A stretch of DNA of 64,000 bases from Paenibacillus silvestris (GCF_009882985.1 NZ_WTUZ01000039.1:434001-498000), one strand, 5' to 3'. Shown: positions 52,343-61,577, numbered from the stretch's first letter. Notes: generated from the letters alone by a model not told the origin. Translations and numbers: made by a program.

Positions 52343-53587
52343 ATGCAACAGCAATGGAAAAAGACGTTTGCACTAATCTTTAGCGGGCAGCTTTTCTCTA
52401 TCCTGACTACGTCCATGGTTCAATTTTCGATTATTTGGCATTTGACGAAAACGACGGAGTCTGCCGTTGTCCTGATGATCGCCGGGCTTGCAGGGTTTTT
52501 GCCGCAAGTTATCCTTGGCCCTTTCATCGGCGTGTGGCTAGACCGCTGGAATCGCAAGCAGACGATGATTGCAGCGGATGGGACGATTGCTCTTTTTAGC
52601 TTAGCATTAGGCCTCTATTACTATTTGGGTGATCCGAGCCTGGTCTTTGTTTATGTCATCCTGCTGATTCGCTCAACAGCATCTGCATTTCATGCTCCCT
52701 CGTTCCAGGCGGCGATTCCGCTCATTGCTCCAGAAGATCAACTGACTAGGGTGGCTGGCTGGCAGCAATTAATTAATTCGTTTTCAATAATTGCAGGGCC
52801 AGTGCTTGGCATTGCTGTATACTCGGCGACCTCTCTGGGCATTTTGCTGTTTCTGGATGTGTTTGGCGCTTTGATCGCGAATGTCATGCTGTTATTTACA
52901 AAAATTCGCCAGCCAAAGCCCCATTCACCCGCGACTGCATCTTCCTTTTTTAGCGAGCTCAAATTCGGCTGGAATGCCTTCATTCAGGTAAAATCCATTG
53001 TGCTGCTGACCATTGGGACTGGAATTTTCGGTGTTGCGATTATGCCGCTTCCTACTTTGTTTCCCTTGATGACCCTGACGCATTTTGGTCGAGGCGGCTA
53101 TAGTGCAAGCATCGTTGATGGTTTGTTCGGTATCGGAATGATTGCAGGTTCATTTCTACTGTCAATGCTCGGTTCTCGTTTGAAGGACATTTCATATATT
53201 TGCATAAGCATGCTCGGAATTGGCCTAACCTGCGCAGCTATTGGTGTAATTGGCCAAGGATTGTTCGTCTACTTTGTTATCCTCTCAACCATCATGGGGA
53301 TGATGTCTCCGTTCTTCAATGGCCCTTATGCGGCGATGCTTCAACGGTCTTATGAGCCCGAAATTTTGGGGCGCGTCATCTCACTGGTGACGAGTGTCAC
53401 ATTGCTCTCAGCACCTATCGGGCTATCTCTGGCAGGTGTGATCGTGAGCAACTTCGGTGTGCAGGCCTGGTTTTTTTGGTCAGGCATCATCACGCTGGTA
53501 TCGGGCATCTTCCTGTACGTTCAATTCAAGCGCATGCAAGTGAACGTTAAGGTAACCACCACGGGAGCTGACGGGCATTCGTACTAG
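52343..53587 (+). CDS. MFS transporter (macrolide-efflux type)
   Basis: 414 aa from ATG 52343; the in-frame TTG at 52328 overlaps the GGAGG ribosome site and is not used. FALIFSGQLFSILTTSMVQF and FIGVWLDRWNRKQTMIAADG are features of the MFS_3/MefA-like group of exporters, with 12 predicted helices. The longest loop follows helix 6 (TKIRQPKPHSPATASSFFSE). The last bases overlap the end of the convergent gene at 53584 by 4 nt. Confidence 0.87.
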   Translation: MQQQWKKTFALIFSGQLFSILTTSMVQFSIIWHLTKTTESAVVLMIAGLAGFLPQVILGPFIGVWLDRWNRKQTMIAADGTIALFSLALGLYYYLGDPSLVFVYVILLIRSTASAFHAPSFQAAIPLIAPEDQLTRVAGWQQLINSFSIIAGPVLGIAVYSATSLGILLFLDVFGALIANVMLLFTKIRQPKPHSPATASSFFSELKFGWNAFIQVKSIVLLTIGTGIFGVAIMPLPTLFPLMTLTHFGRGGYSASIVDGLFGIGMIAGSFLLSMLGSRLKDISYICISMLGIGLTCAAIGVIGQGLFVYFVILSTIMGMMSPFFNGPYAAMLQRSYEPEILGRVISLVTSVTLLSAPIGLSLAGVIVSNFGVQAWFFWSGIITLVSGIFLYVQFKRMQVNVKVTTTGADGHSY

Positions 53588-54084
53588 AAAGAGATATACG
53601 CTTGTGTATGGTTGAATAAGTACGCCCGATCCAAGAGATAGTCCTGATCCCTGTTGTTTAGTGAGTTCGATCCAATTTTACTGATTACATCCAGTATGGA
53701 GGACTCGAATAACTCGAATCTCACAGGTCCCCATGCTTCTTGTTTTCGCTGTGCATAGTTCACAGTCTCGGTCAAAGTCAGACCTTTTATCCGTTGAAAA
53801 AGAGCAACCCACGTCGTCAAATCGCACTTCAAGCTCCCTGAAGGAATAGCAAATTCCTTGAAACCAACGACTCCTGCATCTGTAGAGAGAGCTATTAGCC
53901 CGCAGATATCATCCTCCTCATTTCCAAGCTGCCGCTTTTCTATAAGCTCGTTGTCATAGCGAAAACACTCTATTCGGGTTATCTTAATTTTTACATGCAG
54001 CAAAGCAGGATGAAGGGGATATATATCTTGGCGAGAGTCAACGGGTTCATCTGTCTTCCTGTAATCATTAAGGGCAATCGACAT
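53584..54084 (-). CDS. Unrecognised protein controlled by a SAM riboswitch
   Basis: 166 aa, no signal peptide or membrane segment. I do not recognise it firmly. The middle part (KIKITRIECFRYDN, ICGLIALSTDAGVVGFKEFA) and the end (VRFELFESSILDVISK) resemble in outline the N-terminal capping domain of enolase-superfamily enzymes of the mandelate racemase type (strand, then V.T..G..G..E, then helix E.A..D...K), but the catalytic barrel is missing. It could be a remnant or a stand-alone domain. AAAGGAGTGA precedes the ATG. Upstream on the same strand are a terminator and a SAM-I aptamer, so expression should rise when S-adenosylmethionine is low; a role in sulfur or methionine supply is likely. 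Its stop overlaps the convergent MFS gene by 4 nt. Confidence 0.6.
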   Translation of the reverse strand: MSIALNDYRKTDEPVDSRQDIYPLHPALLHVKIKITRIECFRYDNELIEKRQLGNEEDDICGLIALSTDAGVVGFKEFAIPSGSLKCDLTTWVALFQRIKGLTLTETVNYAQRKQEAWGPVRFELFESSILDVISKIGSNSLNNRDQDYLLDRAYLFNHTQAYISF

Positions 54085-54120
54085 TATCTTTCACTCCTTT
54101 TACAAGTTAAATAGCTCGAA

Positions 54121-54160
54121 AAAGCAAAAATGACCTTCTCTGGAAACAGAGAAAGGTCAT
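54121..54160 (-). terminator. Riboswitch-controlled terminator
   Basis: On the minus strand ATGACCTTTCTCTG and CAGAGAAGGTCA pair around TTTC, followed by TTTTTGCTTTT. It lies between the SAM-I aptamer and the gene start at 54084 and is the expected OFF structure. Confidence 0.88.
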
Positions 54161-54183
54161 AGGAATTCAAAGTCATAGCCTCG

Positions 54184-54310
54184 CTCTTATCTCCCAGATT
54201 CGCTGAACAAAGCGTTTCCGCAAGAATTAGCACCGTGCATTCCTTTGTGAACAAAGGTTTGTCGGTTGCCGGGTATCATCGGGCTAGTCCCTCCACCTAC
54301 TCTTGATAAG
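54184..54310 (-). ncRNA. SAM-I riboswitch (S box) aptamer
   Basis: Read on the minus strand, conserved S-box words occur in the right order: CTTATCAAGAG (P1, near 54300-54310), GGTGGAGGGACTAGCCCGAT, GATACCCGGCAACC, a P3 hairpin (ACCTTTGTTCACAAAGG), GGTGCTAATTCTTGC, and GAGATAAGAG closing P1 (54184-54193). The kink-turn and SAM-binding parts are intact. High SAM should favour the terminator at 54121-54160 and shut off the gene at 53584-54084. The remaining gap, 54311-54560, is AT-rich and holds divergent promoters that I cannot place precisely. Confidence 0.94.
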
Positions 54311-54560
54311 AATAATCAACATATTCAATTACGTTCAATATTACTACAAAGCACTCGGTTGTCAAGGAAATTTCACTGCTTATAAAAGTAAATATTTTCT
54401 TTATTTTCCAAATAAAATCGGATGAATGAATCTTTTAGAAAAATCAAGTTAAGAATTTACAAAATTTATAAATGAAATTGTAAGTAGATTTAATACTACT
54501 TAAATATGATTACTATGAGAATGGTAACATCAAATTTGAAGTGAGAGAAGGAGAGATCTT

Positions 54561-55403
54561 ATGAAGCTAGTATTGATGGGAGACTTGCATTATCACGAAA
54601 TTGATGAAACAATTCCAGGTTGGTTAGAAGCACGTAATGGTTTCTATGAAACATTACTAGGACGCTTTTTAGAATTGGAAGGTGATGCTCATATCTCTTT
54701 GGGGGATTTAACGAATTATGGGCACTCTTCGGAGCTTAATGAAGTTTATGATTTGCTGAGAAAAAGTGACAGAACATTCTATCATGCTTTGGGCAACCAT
54801 GATTTGTATGCTCAAACGAGAAGGGAAGTTCTCGAAATTACGGGTCAAAACCGTTATCACGCAGTAACCAATGACAAAGCTGTACTAGTATTTCTGGATA
54901 CTGCCAAAGAAATGGATTTTGAGGATTGGGGAGGCTGGGTTGACGAAGAGCAAATGCAATGGTTTGAAGATGTCATAACGGCATCAGGGACGAAACCAGT
55001 GTTAGTGTTTGCTCATCATCCGGTTCATAATACAACAACGAATTCCAATAAGGATAAAGGTTCCATTCACCCAAGCATTGATATGTGGAGCATTTTAAGC
55101 AAGAAAGAAGGCGTAGGGATCTACTTTAACGGTCATACGCACATTGATTCAATTGTTAAGCAAAATAACTGGACATTTGTTCAACTATCGGCTTGTCTGG
55201 ATCAGCATGGCTTGCGGATTGTGGACGTTGACCAAGATGAAATCCGTGTTACCGCTATTGATTTAACGGATGCAGCACTTTCGGGGAATGTTGAGATGTT
55301 ATACAACAATATGAAGCATTTTAGACACAATCCTACCGCACGCGGTGTAGATTCAGAACGGGAATGTACCGTCTCTTTACGAATAGAAGCGGAACAAATC
55401 TAG
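54561..55403 (+). CDS. Calcineurin-like metallophosphoesterase
   Basis: 280 aa, cytoplasmic. All five metallophosphoesterase motifs are visible: MGDLHYHE (DxH), SLGDLTNYG (GDxxN-like), ALGNHDLY (GNHD), FAHHPVH (H) and FNGHTHIDS (GHxH). It is first in a row with glpP and the UgpB-type importer, which suggests a phosphodiesterase that releases glycerol-3-phosphate from glycerophosphodiesters, similar in role to GpdQ. The substrate is inferred. The start has GAGAGAAGGAGAGATC. About 27 bp separate it from glpP. Confidence 0.87.
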   Translation: MKLVLMGDLHYHEIDETIPGWLEARNGFYETLLGRFLELEGDAHISLGDLTNYGHSSELNEVYDLLRKSDRTFYHALGNHDLYAQTRREVLEITGQNRYHAVTNDKAVLVFLDTAKEMDFEDWGGWVDEEQMQWFEDVITASGTKPVLVFAHHPVHNTTTNSNKDKGSIHPSIDMWSILSKKEGVGIYFNGHTHIDSIVKQNNWTFVQLSACLDQHGLRIVDVDQDEIRVTAIDLTDAALSGNVEMLYNNMKHFRHNPTARGVDSERECTVSLRIEAEQI

Positions 55404-55429
55404 TTTCTTAACCGGGGAGGTCTTGATGG

Positions 55430-56062
55430 ATGAAAAGGCTAAAGAATGATGAAGGCGGAATGTTTTTTGAAAGATTAAGCACACACCGCATGATAGCTTC
55501 CATCAAGGAGCCAAAACAAATTGAAATTGCCTTATCACTTAAAAATCAATTAAGCGGCGTCTTTCTCTTAACTGGGCATATTGGCGTAATAAAGGGTTAT
55601 GTCGATTTGTTCAATAAGCACCAACTCCCTGTTTTCTTGCACTTGGAGAAAATAGGCGGCCTAAGCACTGACTCATATGGGATGGACTACTTAGCCAAAG
55701 TGATTAAACCAACTGGCATTATTACCACGAAAACGAATGTTGTCAAAACAGCCAAAAAAATGGGGTTGCTTACCATTCAACGCTTCTTCCTAGTGGATAC
55801 GGAAGGGGTGGAGAACATCTTGAAAAGTCTTCTCCAAGTCGAACCTGACATCATAGAGGTCATGCCAGCTCGCATTCCAGAAATGATTGGGGAGATTAAG
55901 AAGTTCACCACGCTTCCAATCATAACAGGTGGTTTGGTGTATGAACGGGGCCATGTCATGGACGGATTTAAAAATGGAGCAACGGCGGTATCGGCTTCGA
56001 AATCAGATTTATGGCGAGAAACGTATTCCACAGAAGAAAAAATGATTCGAAATATCGGATGA
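55430..56062 (+). CDS. glpP: Glycerol-3-phosphate responsive antiterminator
   Basis: 210 aa with a TIM-barrel-like pattern. IALSLKNQLSGVFLLTGHIG, VFLHLEKIGGLSTDSYGMDY, GIITTKTNVVKTAKKMGLLT and IEVMPARIPEMIGEI, then PIITGGLVYERGHVMDGFKN are the GlpP family motifs. In B. subtilis GlpP with glycerol-3-phosphate binds leader RNA and prevents termination in glp operons. Here it is encoded just ahead of a strong terminator at 56160-56218 and the importer genes, so it may control readthrough into them. GGGGAGG precedes ATG 55430. Confidence 0.9.
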   Translation: MKRLKNDEGGMFFERLSTHRMIASIKEPKQIEIALSLKNQLSGVFLLTGHIGVIKGYVDLFNKHQLPVFLHLEKIGGLSTDSYGMDYLAKVIKPTGIITTKTNVVKTAKKMGLLTIQRFFLVDTEGVENILKSLLQVEPDIIEVMPARIPEMIGEIKKFTTLPIITGGLVYERGHVMDGFKNGATAVSASKSDLWRETYSTEEKMIRNIG

Positions 56063-56159
56063 AATCATTTTCATAATATTAATAACTACTTAACACTCAT
56101 TTAATACTGGTCGATTATGATAAAGGCAGACAAGTAAATAGCAGTAGGTTGGAGTAGTG

Positions 56160-56218
56160 GAGAAGCCTGATTAACGGCCGACTTTAAGTCGGCGGTTGAT
56201 TTAGGCTTCTTTCTTTTT
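56160..56218 (+). terminator. Strong terminator between glpP and the importer genes (possible GlpP target)
   Basis: AGAAGCCT (56161-56168) pairs with AGGCTTCT (56203-56210), ATTAAC with GTTGAT and GCCGAC with GTCGGC, giving a long stem with a short TTTAA loop, then TTCTTTTT. It is placed as an attenuator in front of the importer genes. A promoter inside 56063-56160 was not identified with confidence. Confidence 0.85.
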
Positions 56219-56251
56219 GGATCCATACTAAAAATTGGGAGGAATCTACAA

Positions 56252-57565
56252 ATGTTTAAGAAAAAATTGGTATCGATTCTTGCAGTTAGTTCAATCATCA
56301 TGCTTACAGCATGCGGAACAGGTGGAGCAGGAGACAAGGCAGCTTCGGGTTCAGCAAGTACGGCTTCCGCTCCACAAGGCAAAATCGTCATTAAATACTG
56401 GACTGCAAACGGTGGGAAAATTGAAGAAGCAAAGCAAAACTTGGTGAAGAAATTTAATGAGTCACAGAACAAAATTGAAGTTCAGCAAGCGAACCAAGGG
56501 AACTATGATGACCTTCATGCGAAAGTGCAAGCGGCATTTGCTGCTGGAAACGCACCAGCTGTTTTTGATCTTGAAATTGCATCTACCGGGATTTTCTCAC
56601 GCTCAGGCATGCTTGTAGATTTGACTCCTCTGGCAGCAAGGGATGAGGCACAAGTCAATATTAAGGATTTCAATCCAGGTTTGATGGGGAATGCCTATGT
56701 AGATGGCAAGCTGTATGGAATTCCATTTATGAGAAGTACGCCGATTTTTTATAAAAATGTTACGATGTTAAAAGATGCTGGTTTGGATCCTGCCGGTCCG
56801 AAAAATTGGAAGGAATTAGAAGAGTATTCCCGCGTTCTGAAAGCAAAAGGGAAAACACCAATGACGATGGCCGTAGGCGTTTGGGAATATGAGGCACTCG
56901 TTGCTCAAAGCGGTGGTAAAGTACTAAGCGAAGACGGTAAAAAAGCAACTTTCAACACGGCTGAAGGTGTCGCGCCAGTAGAGTTTTGGAAGAAAATGTC
57001 CGATGACGGTCTGATCAAGTTTGTTGTAGGAAAGACAGCTGGTGCTGACGCAGATAAGGATTGGACGAATCAAATTTCCGCTTTCAAAATCGGATCAACG
57101 GCGGGCGTTTCCGCAAGCTTAGAGGTTGCTAAAGGAAATAACTTCGTCATGGCAACCGACTTTATGCCTGCTAATAAATCGTATGGGGTTCCAACTGGAG
57201 GATGTCAATTGGCCATAACTTCCAAGCTGAAAGATGCTGAAAAAGAAGCAACATGGGAATTCGTGAAGTTCATGACATCGAAGGAAAACACGATCTACCA
57301 ACACAAGTATGTTGGATACCTGCCTAACCGTCTATCTGCTTTGCAAAGCGATGAGCTGCAAAACTACTACAAAGAATTTCCACAATACAAAGTAGCTTCC
57401 GATCAATTACAGTACGCTGTACTTCGTCCGAATGCGAATGCCTATGCAGAAGTTTCGAAAACGATCATCGATGCTATGACCAAAGCCATCCTTGAAAAGG
57501 ATGTCAAACCGCAAGATGCTATGAACGAGGCTGCGGAAAAAGCGAATAAATTGTTGAGCAAGTAA
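56252..57565 (+). CDS. UgpB-type solute-binding lipoprotein
   Basis: 437 aa. Lipoprotein signal with lipobox MLTACGT (Cys near residue 22) and a Gly/Ala/Ser linker. IVIKYWTANGGKIEEAKQNL, NQGNYDDLHAKVQAAFAAGN, MRSTPIFYKNVTMLKDAGLD and GVPTGGCQLAI are arranged like E. coli UgpB. It receives glycerol-3-phosphate or glycerophosphodiesters, which would agree with the GlpP and phosphoesterase genes upstream. This is inferred. ATTGGGAGG precedes the ATG. Confidence 0.87.
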   Translation: MFKKKLVSILAVSSIIMLTACGTGGAGDKAASGSASTASAPQGKIVIKYWTANGGKIEEAKQNLVKKFNESQNKIEVQQANQGNYDDLHAKVQAAFAAGNAPAVFDLEIASTGIFSRSGMLVDLTPLAARDEAQVNIKDFNPGLMGNAYVDGKLYGIPFMRSTPIFYKNVTMLKDAGLDPAGPKNWKELEEYSRVLKAKGKTPMTMAVGVWEYEALVAQSGGKVLSEDGKKATFNTAEGVAPVEFWKKMSDDGLIKFVVGKTAGADADKDWTNQISAFKIGSTAGVSASLEVAKGNNFVMATDFMPANKSYGVPTGGCQLAITSKLKDAEKEATWEFVKFMTSKENTIYQHKYVGYLPNRLSALQSDELQNYYKEFPQYKVASDQLQYAVLRPNANAYAEVSKTIIDAMTKAILEKDVKPQDAMNEAAEKANKLLSK

Positions 57566-57680
57566 TCACCAGACTGGGGAGGACTCCCAGTTCATTCCAT
57601 GAGAGCAGGTCAGCAACTTTCTATTGAAGCGGGAAGCTGGCTTGCTCTCAAATCACCAAGAAGAAAGGTTGAGCTTACCT

Positions 57681-58550
57681 GTGGAATGGTTATCTGACAT
57701 TAAAGTAGTGATTTTTGATATGGATGGAACGCTCTACCAAGAGGATACGTTCATGGACCGTTACATCCGCTATTTATTAGAAGGTACAGAGCACGAAGAG
57801 AAGGTTGAAGCCGCAATAGCAGCATCGAGAAACCTATTATCCGGTAATTACCCGATTAAACTAGGTCATTTCTATCATAAATTAGATGGTTTAGTGCTTG
57901 TGCAGCATGCTGGCAGCTTTATTCAAGGGTTTACTCCAGAAGGCATCCCGCTTGAAGGGCATGAGTTTGCAGAGAAGTATAGATTCTTATCTCTCTATGA
58001 TTCCAATCTCATCTATATGGGGGATCCATGGGGAGTTGTTGGGACAATTCGTCATACTTACAAGATTTCTGAAGAGAAAATGAAAGCTGCTTTTGAACGA
58101 GTACGGGAAGAAATGGTCCTTGAGCCGTATCAATTTGAGCTTCATAAAGACTTGTTTCTAACCATTCAGAACCTGACAGCTGTAGATAAAAAGATCTTGA
58201 TGACCAATACATACGAAAAATCCGGTATCGAATTTTTGCACTATATGCAAATACACCATATGTTCGATGAAATTTATTGTGGTGCTGATAAACCGTTTGG
58301 TATAAAAAAATTCATCGAGTCGTTACTTGAACAGGGATATCATCCTCATGAAATCCTATCGATCGGAGATAATCCGTGGAACGACTTATATCCAGTCAAA
58401 CAAATTGGCGGCCGAACATGCTTCATTACTCCTTACCAGACTGGTGACGAAAAGCAGTGGGATTTACACTTGCATGCCTTAGATGAATTAATGCAGCTGA
58501 TGCAGGCTATTCAGGAACATAGACAAGTCGTGACTTCGTATACGAGTTAA
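57681..58550 (+). CDS. HAD-family phosphatase (paralogue of the gene at 2690)
   Basis: About 289 aa from GTG 57681, chosen because it then begins [20 protein letters not shown], aligned with MDWLHEIEVVLFDLDGTLYQ of the 2690 gene; an in-frame TTG at 57624 would add 19 residues. Motifs: DMDGT (I), MTNTYEK (II), and [13 protein letters not shown] (IV). It dephosphorylates a small molecule. Found in an operon with an Ugp-type importer and GlpP, it may hydrolyse glycerol-3-phosphate to glycerol; this is inferred. Ends 21 bp before the ATPase gene. Confidence 0.83.
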   Translation: MEWLSDIKVVIFDMDGTLYQEDTFMDRYIRYLLEGTEHEEKVEAAIAASRNLLSGNYPIKLGHFYHKLDGLVLVQHAGSFIQGFTPEGIPLEGHEFAEKYRFLSLYDSNLIYMGDPWGVVGTIRHTYKISEEKMKAAFERVREEMVLEPYQFELHKDLFLTIQNLTAVDKKILMTNTYEKSGIEFLHYMQIHHMFDEIYCGADKPFGIKKFIESLLEQGYHPHEILSIGDNPWNDLYPVKQIGGRTCFITPYQTGDEKQWDLHLHALDELMQLMQAIQEHRQVVTSYTS

Positions 58551-58570
58551 AACGTAAAGGAGATGAACGT

Positions 58571-59650
58571 ATGGCAAAGATCCAATTAGTCAATATTGGG
58601 AAAAAGTTTAAAGAAGAAACGATTATCAGCGGTCTAAATCTTACGATCAAAGATGGATCGTTTACGGTTCTTGTTGGTCCATCCGGTTGTGGGAAATCAA
58701 CAACTTTGCGCATGATTGCGGGACTTGAAAAACAGACCGAAGGACAAATATGGATTGGTGACAAATGTGTAAATGATACACAACCAGGCCTTAGAGATGT
58801 GGCCATGGTGTTCCAAAACTATGCGTTATATCCAACAATGACCGTACGTGAAAATATTGAGTTCGGACTCAAGAATAGAAAAGTACCCAAAATGGAGCGG
58901 GAAACCTTAATCCGCGATATTTGTGAAATCGTCGCACTAACTCCTCACCTGGATAAAAAACCGCAAAATTTATCCGGGGGACAGCGGCAGAGGGTTGCTT
59001 TAGCCCGGGCAATGGTTAAGAAACCGAAGGTATTTATTTTGGATGAGCCCCTCTCCAATCTGGATGCTAAGCTGCGTAACCAAATGAGAACGGAACTGAT
59101 TCAACTTCATAAGAGACTAGGTAGTACCTTTGTTTATGTAACCCATGATCAAGTGGAAGCCATGTCGATGGGCGATGAGATCGTAGTCATGAATAAAGGT
59201 GTTATTCAACAAACAGACTCACCATTGAAGCTTTATAACGATCCGGTTAATATGTTCACAGCACAGTTTATCGGTACCCCGGCTATGAATATTTTTGATT
59301 ATGGCCATATAAATGGGCTGAAGGTGGAGACGACTTCGGAAATTGGTTATCTTGGCTTCCGGGCTGAGCAAGTGCTGATGTCTCCCAAGGATGATACAGA
59401 TGGATTTGCCATTGAAGGAGAAATTATCACGAGAGAAAGCCTAGGCGCAGAAAATATTTATCAAATCGATTCCAACATGGGAACTTTTTTCGTAAAAACC
59501 TTCCTTACTTCTTTGGAAACGAATGATCATATTAAAGCATTGGTTCCTTATGATCAGCTATACTATTTTGACTCAAATGGTCAACGAATTCGTGATATAT
59601 CAAGACATGTACAACGTGAAAGAATCCTGGTTGCTGGCGGCGGTGTTTAA
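58571..59650 (+). CDS. Carbohydrate-type ABC transporter ATPase (UgpC/MsmX family)
   Basis: 359 aa. Walker [10 protein letters not shown] (36-44), Q-loop [12 protein letters not shown], signature LSGGQRQRV, Walker [14 protein letters not shown]-loop THDQVEAM. C-terminal TOBE-type regulatory domain about 240-359. Such ATPases can serve several importers in Firmicutes; this is the only one of this type in the window, while the two importers at 660-6379 and 26761-29866 have none. AAGGAGATGAACGT precedes the ATG. The end overlaps the upstream reading frame of the next permease; the actual start there is just after this stop. Confidence 0.93.
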   Translation: MAKIQLVNIGKKFKEETIISGLNLTIKDGSFTVLVGPSGCGKSTTLRMIAGLEKQTEGQIWIGDKCVNDTQPGLRDVAMVFQNYALYPTMTVRENIEFGLKNRKVPKMERETLIRDICEIVALTPHLDKKPQNLSGGQRQRVALARAMVKKPKVFILDEPLSNLDAKLRNQMRTELIQLHKRLGSTFVYVTHDQVEAMSMGDEIVVMNKGVIQQTDSPLKLYNDPVNMFTAQFIGTPAMNIFDYGHINGLKVETTSEIGYLGFRAEQVLMSPKDDTDGFAIEGEIITRESLGAENIYQIDSNMGTFFVKTFLTSLETNDHIKALVPYDQLYYFDSNGQRIRDISRHVQRERILVAGGGV

Positions 59651-59651
59651 T

Positions 59652-60524
59652 ATGACAATGTGGGAAAAGCTGCGTCCGTATACGATGGTTGCTCCAGCGA
59701 TAACTGTGTTTTCCATATTTTTTATATATCCAATCATCTATATGGTGTACCTAAGCATGTTTGATTGGAACTTTATTAGCCCTAATAAGAACTTTGTTGG
59801 GATGCAGAACTTTACGGATCTCTTAACGGAAAAAGAATTTATACAAGTAATAACAAATACGTCCATCTACACCGTTTTAACGGTCACGTTCATCATCGGA
59901 CTCTCCTTGGTTTTAGCGCTGTGGCTGAATAAAACGAGTATGTTTTCAAGTTTTGTACAGGGGGCAATCTTCAGTCCGCATATCGTTTCCTGGGTATCCA
60001 TTTCGATGATTTGGGCTTGGGTGATGGACCCGCAATATGGCTTATTAAACTGGTTTATCGGTTTGTTTGGTTTTGCTAAGCTCGCCTGGCTTTCCTCTCA
60101 AAAGACGTCTCTGATTTCGTTAGTTATCGTTGCTGTCTGGAAAGGGCTTGGCTACAATACCTTGGTATTTATTGCCGGTTTGCAAAGCATACCTAAGGAC
60201 ATCTATGAAGCGGCAGCACTAGATCGCTCTAAACCTTGGACCACTTTCTACAGATTGATACTTCCCATGCTCTCACCTACGATCTTCTTCCTGGTGATCA
60301 TCAATATGATCGGATCTTTTCAGGTTTTTGAAACGATTGCGATCATGACGCAAGGGGGACCAGTAAACACAACGAATACACTTGTTTATTACATCTATGA
60401 ATATGGTTTCCGGTTCTTTAAAATCGGTTACGCTTCTGCGGCAGGAGTCATCCTATTATTCATTGTCGGCATACTAACCATTCTCTACTTTAAAATGTTG
60501 TCCAAACGCGTGCATTATCAATAG
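59652..60524 (+). CDS. ABC transporter permease (UgpA type)
   Basis: About 290 aa from ATG 59652, directly after the ATPase stop; the frame is open upstream to 59523 but that stretch overlaps the ATPase. MTMWEKLRPYTMVAPAITVF is a typical start. SMFDWNFISPNKNFVGMQNF and the EAA loop DIYEAAALDRSKPWTTFYRL are family features. Six helices predicted. The ribosome site is weak (GGCGGCGG), so translation is probably coupled to the ATPase gene. Confidence 0.88.
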   Translation: MTMWEKLRPYTMVAPAITVFSIFFIYPIIYMVYLSMFDWNFISPNKNFVGMQNFTDLLTEKEFIQVITNTSIYTVLTVTFIIGLSLVLALWLNKTSMFSSFVQGAIFSPHIVSWVSISMIWAWVMDPQYGLLNWFIGLFGFAKLAWLSSQKTSLISLVIVAVWKGLGYNTLVFIAGLQSIPKDIYEAAALDRSKPWTTFYRLILPMLSPTIFFLVIINMIGSFQVFETIAIMTQGGPVNTTNTLVYYIYEYGFRFFKIGYASAAGVILLFIVGILTILYFKMLSKRVHYQ

Positions 60525-60539
60525 AAGGAAGTGATTCCA

Positions 60540-61436
60540 TTGAAAGCTGAACAGATCATTGATGCTGATCGAACGTTGTTATATGTTAGTAGCAAAGAAG
60601 AAATTGCATCAAAAACGTTACAGTATGTCATCCGTGCCATAAGCATTGTTGGCATGATTGCATTAGTCCTTGTATTTGCAATGCCATTCATATGGATGCT
60701 CTCTACTTCTCTTAAAACGCTGCCTGAAACGATGATTTTTCCGCCGAATTGGATTCCAAAACAGTTCATTTGGAACAATTATGCAAAAGCTTGGGGATCC
60801 GGTCCGTTTTTACACTATATTTCGAACAGCATTATAATTTCAATTAGTATTCTAATTTTGCAGATGCTTACGATTATTCCGGCGGCATATGCGTTTGCTC
60901 GCTATCAGTTTAAGGGATCAGGCATTTTGTTCGGCATGGTGATGGTGACTTTAATGATCCCGTCACAATTAATTTTCTTACCCGTATATTTACAGTTGAG
61001 TACATGGAAGCTGCTGAATACGCATCTTGCGCTTATTCTTCCTTTTGCGTCCAGTGCCTTCGGCATCTTTCTCTTGAGACAATCCTTTAAACAAGTTCAG
61101 GAAGAACTGATTGAAGCCGCACGGCTTGATAGTGCAAAAGAATGGCAAATTATTATCAAATTAATGGTACCGATGGCTAAACCTGTGCTGGCGACCTTTG
61201 CCTTATTCAGCTTCATTGCCCATTGGAACGATTACTTCTGGCCGCTTGTCATGACGACAGATGACGTGGCGAGGACGCTGCCTTTGGGAATTGCGAGGAT
61301 TCGGGAAGAAGAGGGAGTCGCTAACTGGAACGTGCTTATGGCTGGAAATATGATTCTGGTAACTCCTATTTTGATTGCATTTTGTTTTGCGCAAAGGCAT
61401 ATCATTCGCGCTTTTGTGTATACGGGAGTCAAATAA
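60540..61436 (+). CDS. ABC transporter permease (UgpE type)
   Basis: About 298 aa. I use the TTG at 60540 because AAGGAA (60525-60530) is 9 nt upstream; GTG 60531 touches that site and is unlikely. MPFIWMLSTSLKTLPETMIF and the EAA loop ELIEAARLDSAKEWQIIIKL are MalG/UgpE features. The N-terminal 35 residues (KAEQIIDADRTLLYVSSKEE) form a longer cytoplasmic tail than usual. It is the last gene of the operon; a terminator follows. Confidence 0.89.
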   Translation: MKAEQIIDADRTLLYVSSKEEIASKTLQYVIRAISIVGMIALVLVFAMPFIWMLSTSLKTLPETMIFPPNWIPKQFIWNNYAKAWGSGPFLHYISNSIIISISILILQMLTIIPAAYAFARYQFKGSGILFGMVMVTLMIPSQLIFLPVYLQLSTWKLLNTHLALILPFASSAFGIFLLRQSFKQVQEELIEAARLDSAKEWQIIIKLMVPMAKPVLATFALFSFIAHWNDYFWPLVMTTDDVARTLPLGIARIREEEGVANWNVLMAGNMILVTPILIAFCFAQRHIIRAFVYTGVK

Positions 61437-61456
61437 TCCAATTGGATATAGAAAGC

Positions 61457-61487
61457 GGCGTGATCCTATGGGATCATGCCTTTTTCT
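61457..61487 (+). terminator. Terminator of the GlpP/Ugp operon
   Basis: GGCGTGATCC (61457-61466) and GGATCATGCC (61471-61480) form a 10-bp stem with a TATG loop, followed by TTTTT. Confidence 0.85.
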
Positions 61488-61577
61488 ATATGGGGGAGGA
61501 AGCGGAACGCTGGGAACACAGCGTTACTGCGGAGCTTGGTGCTGGGGCTTGGGCTAAGTTGGCTGGTTAGCCAACTT

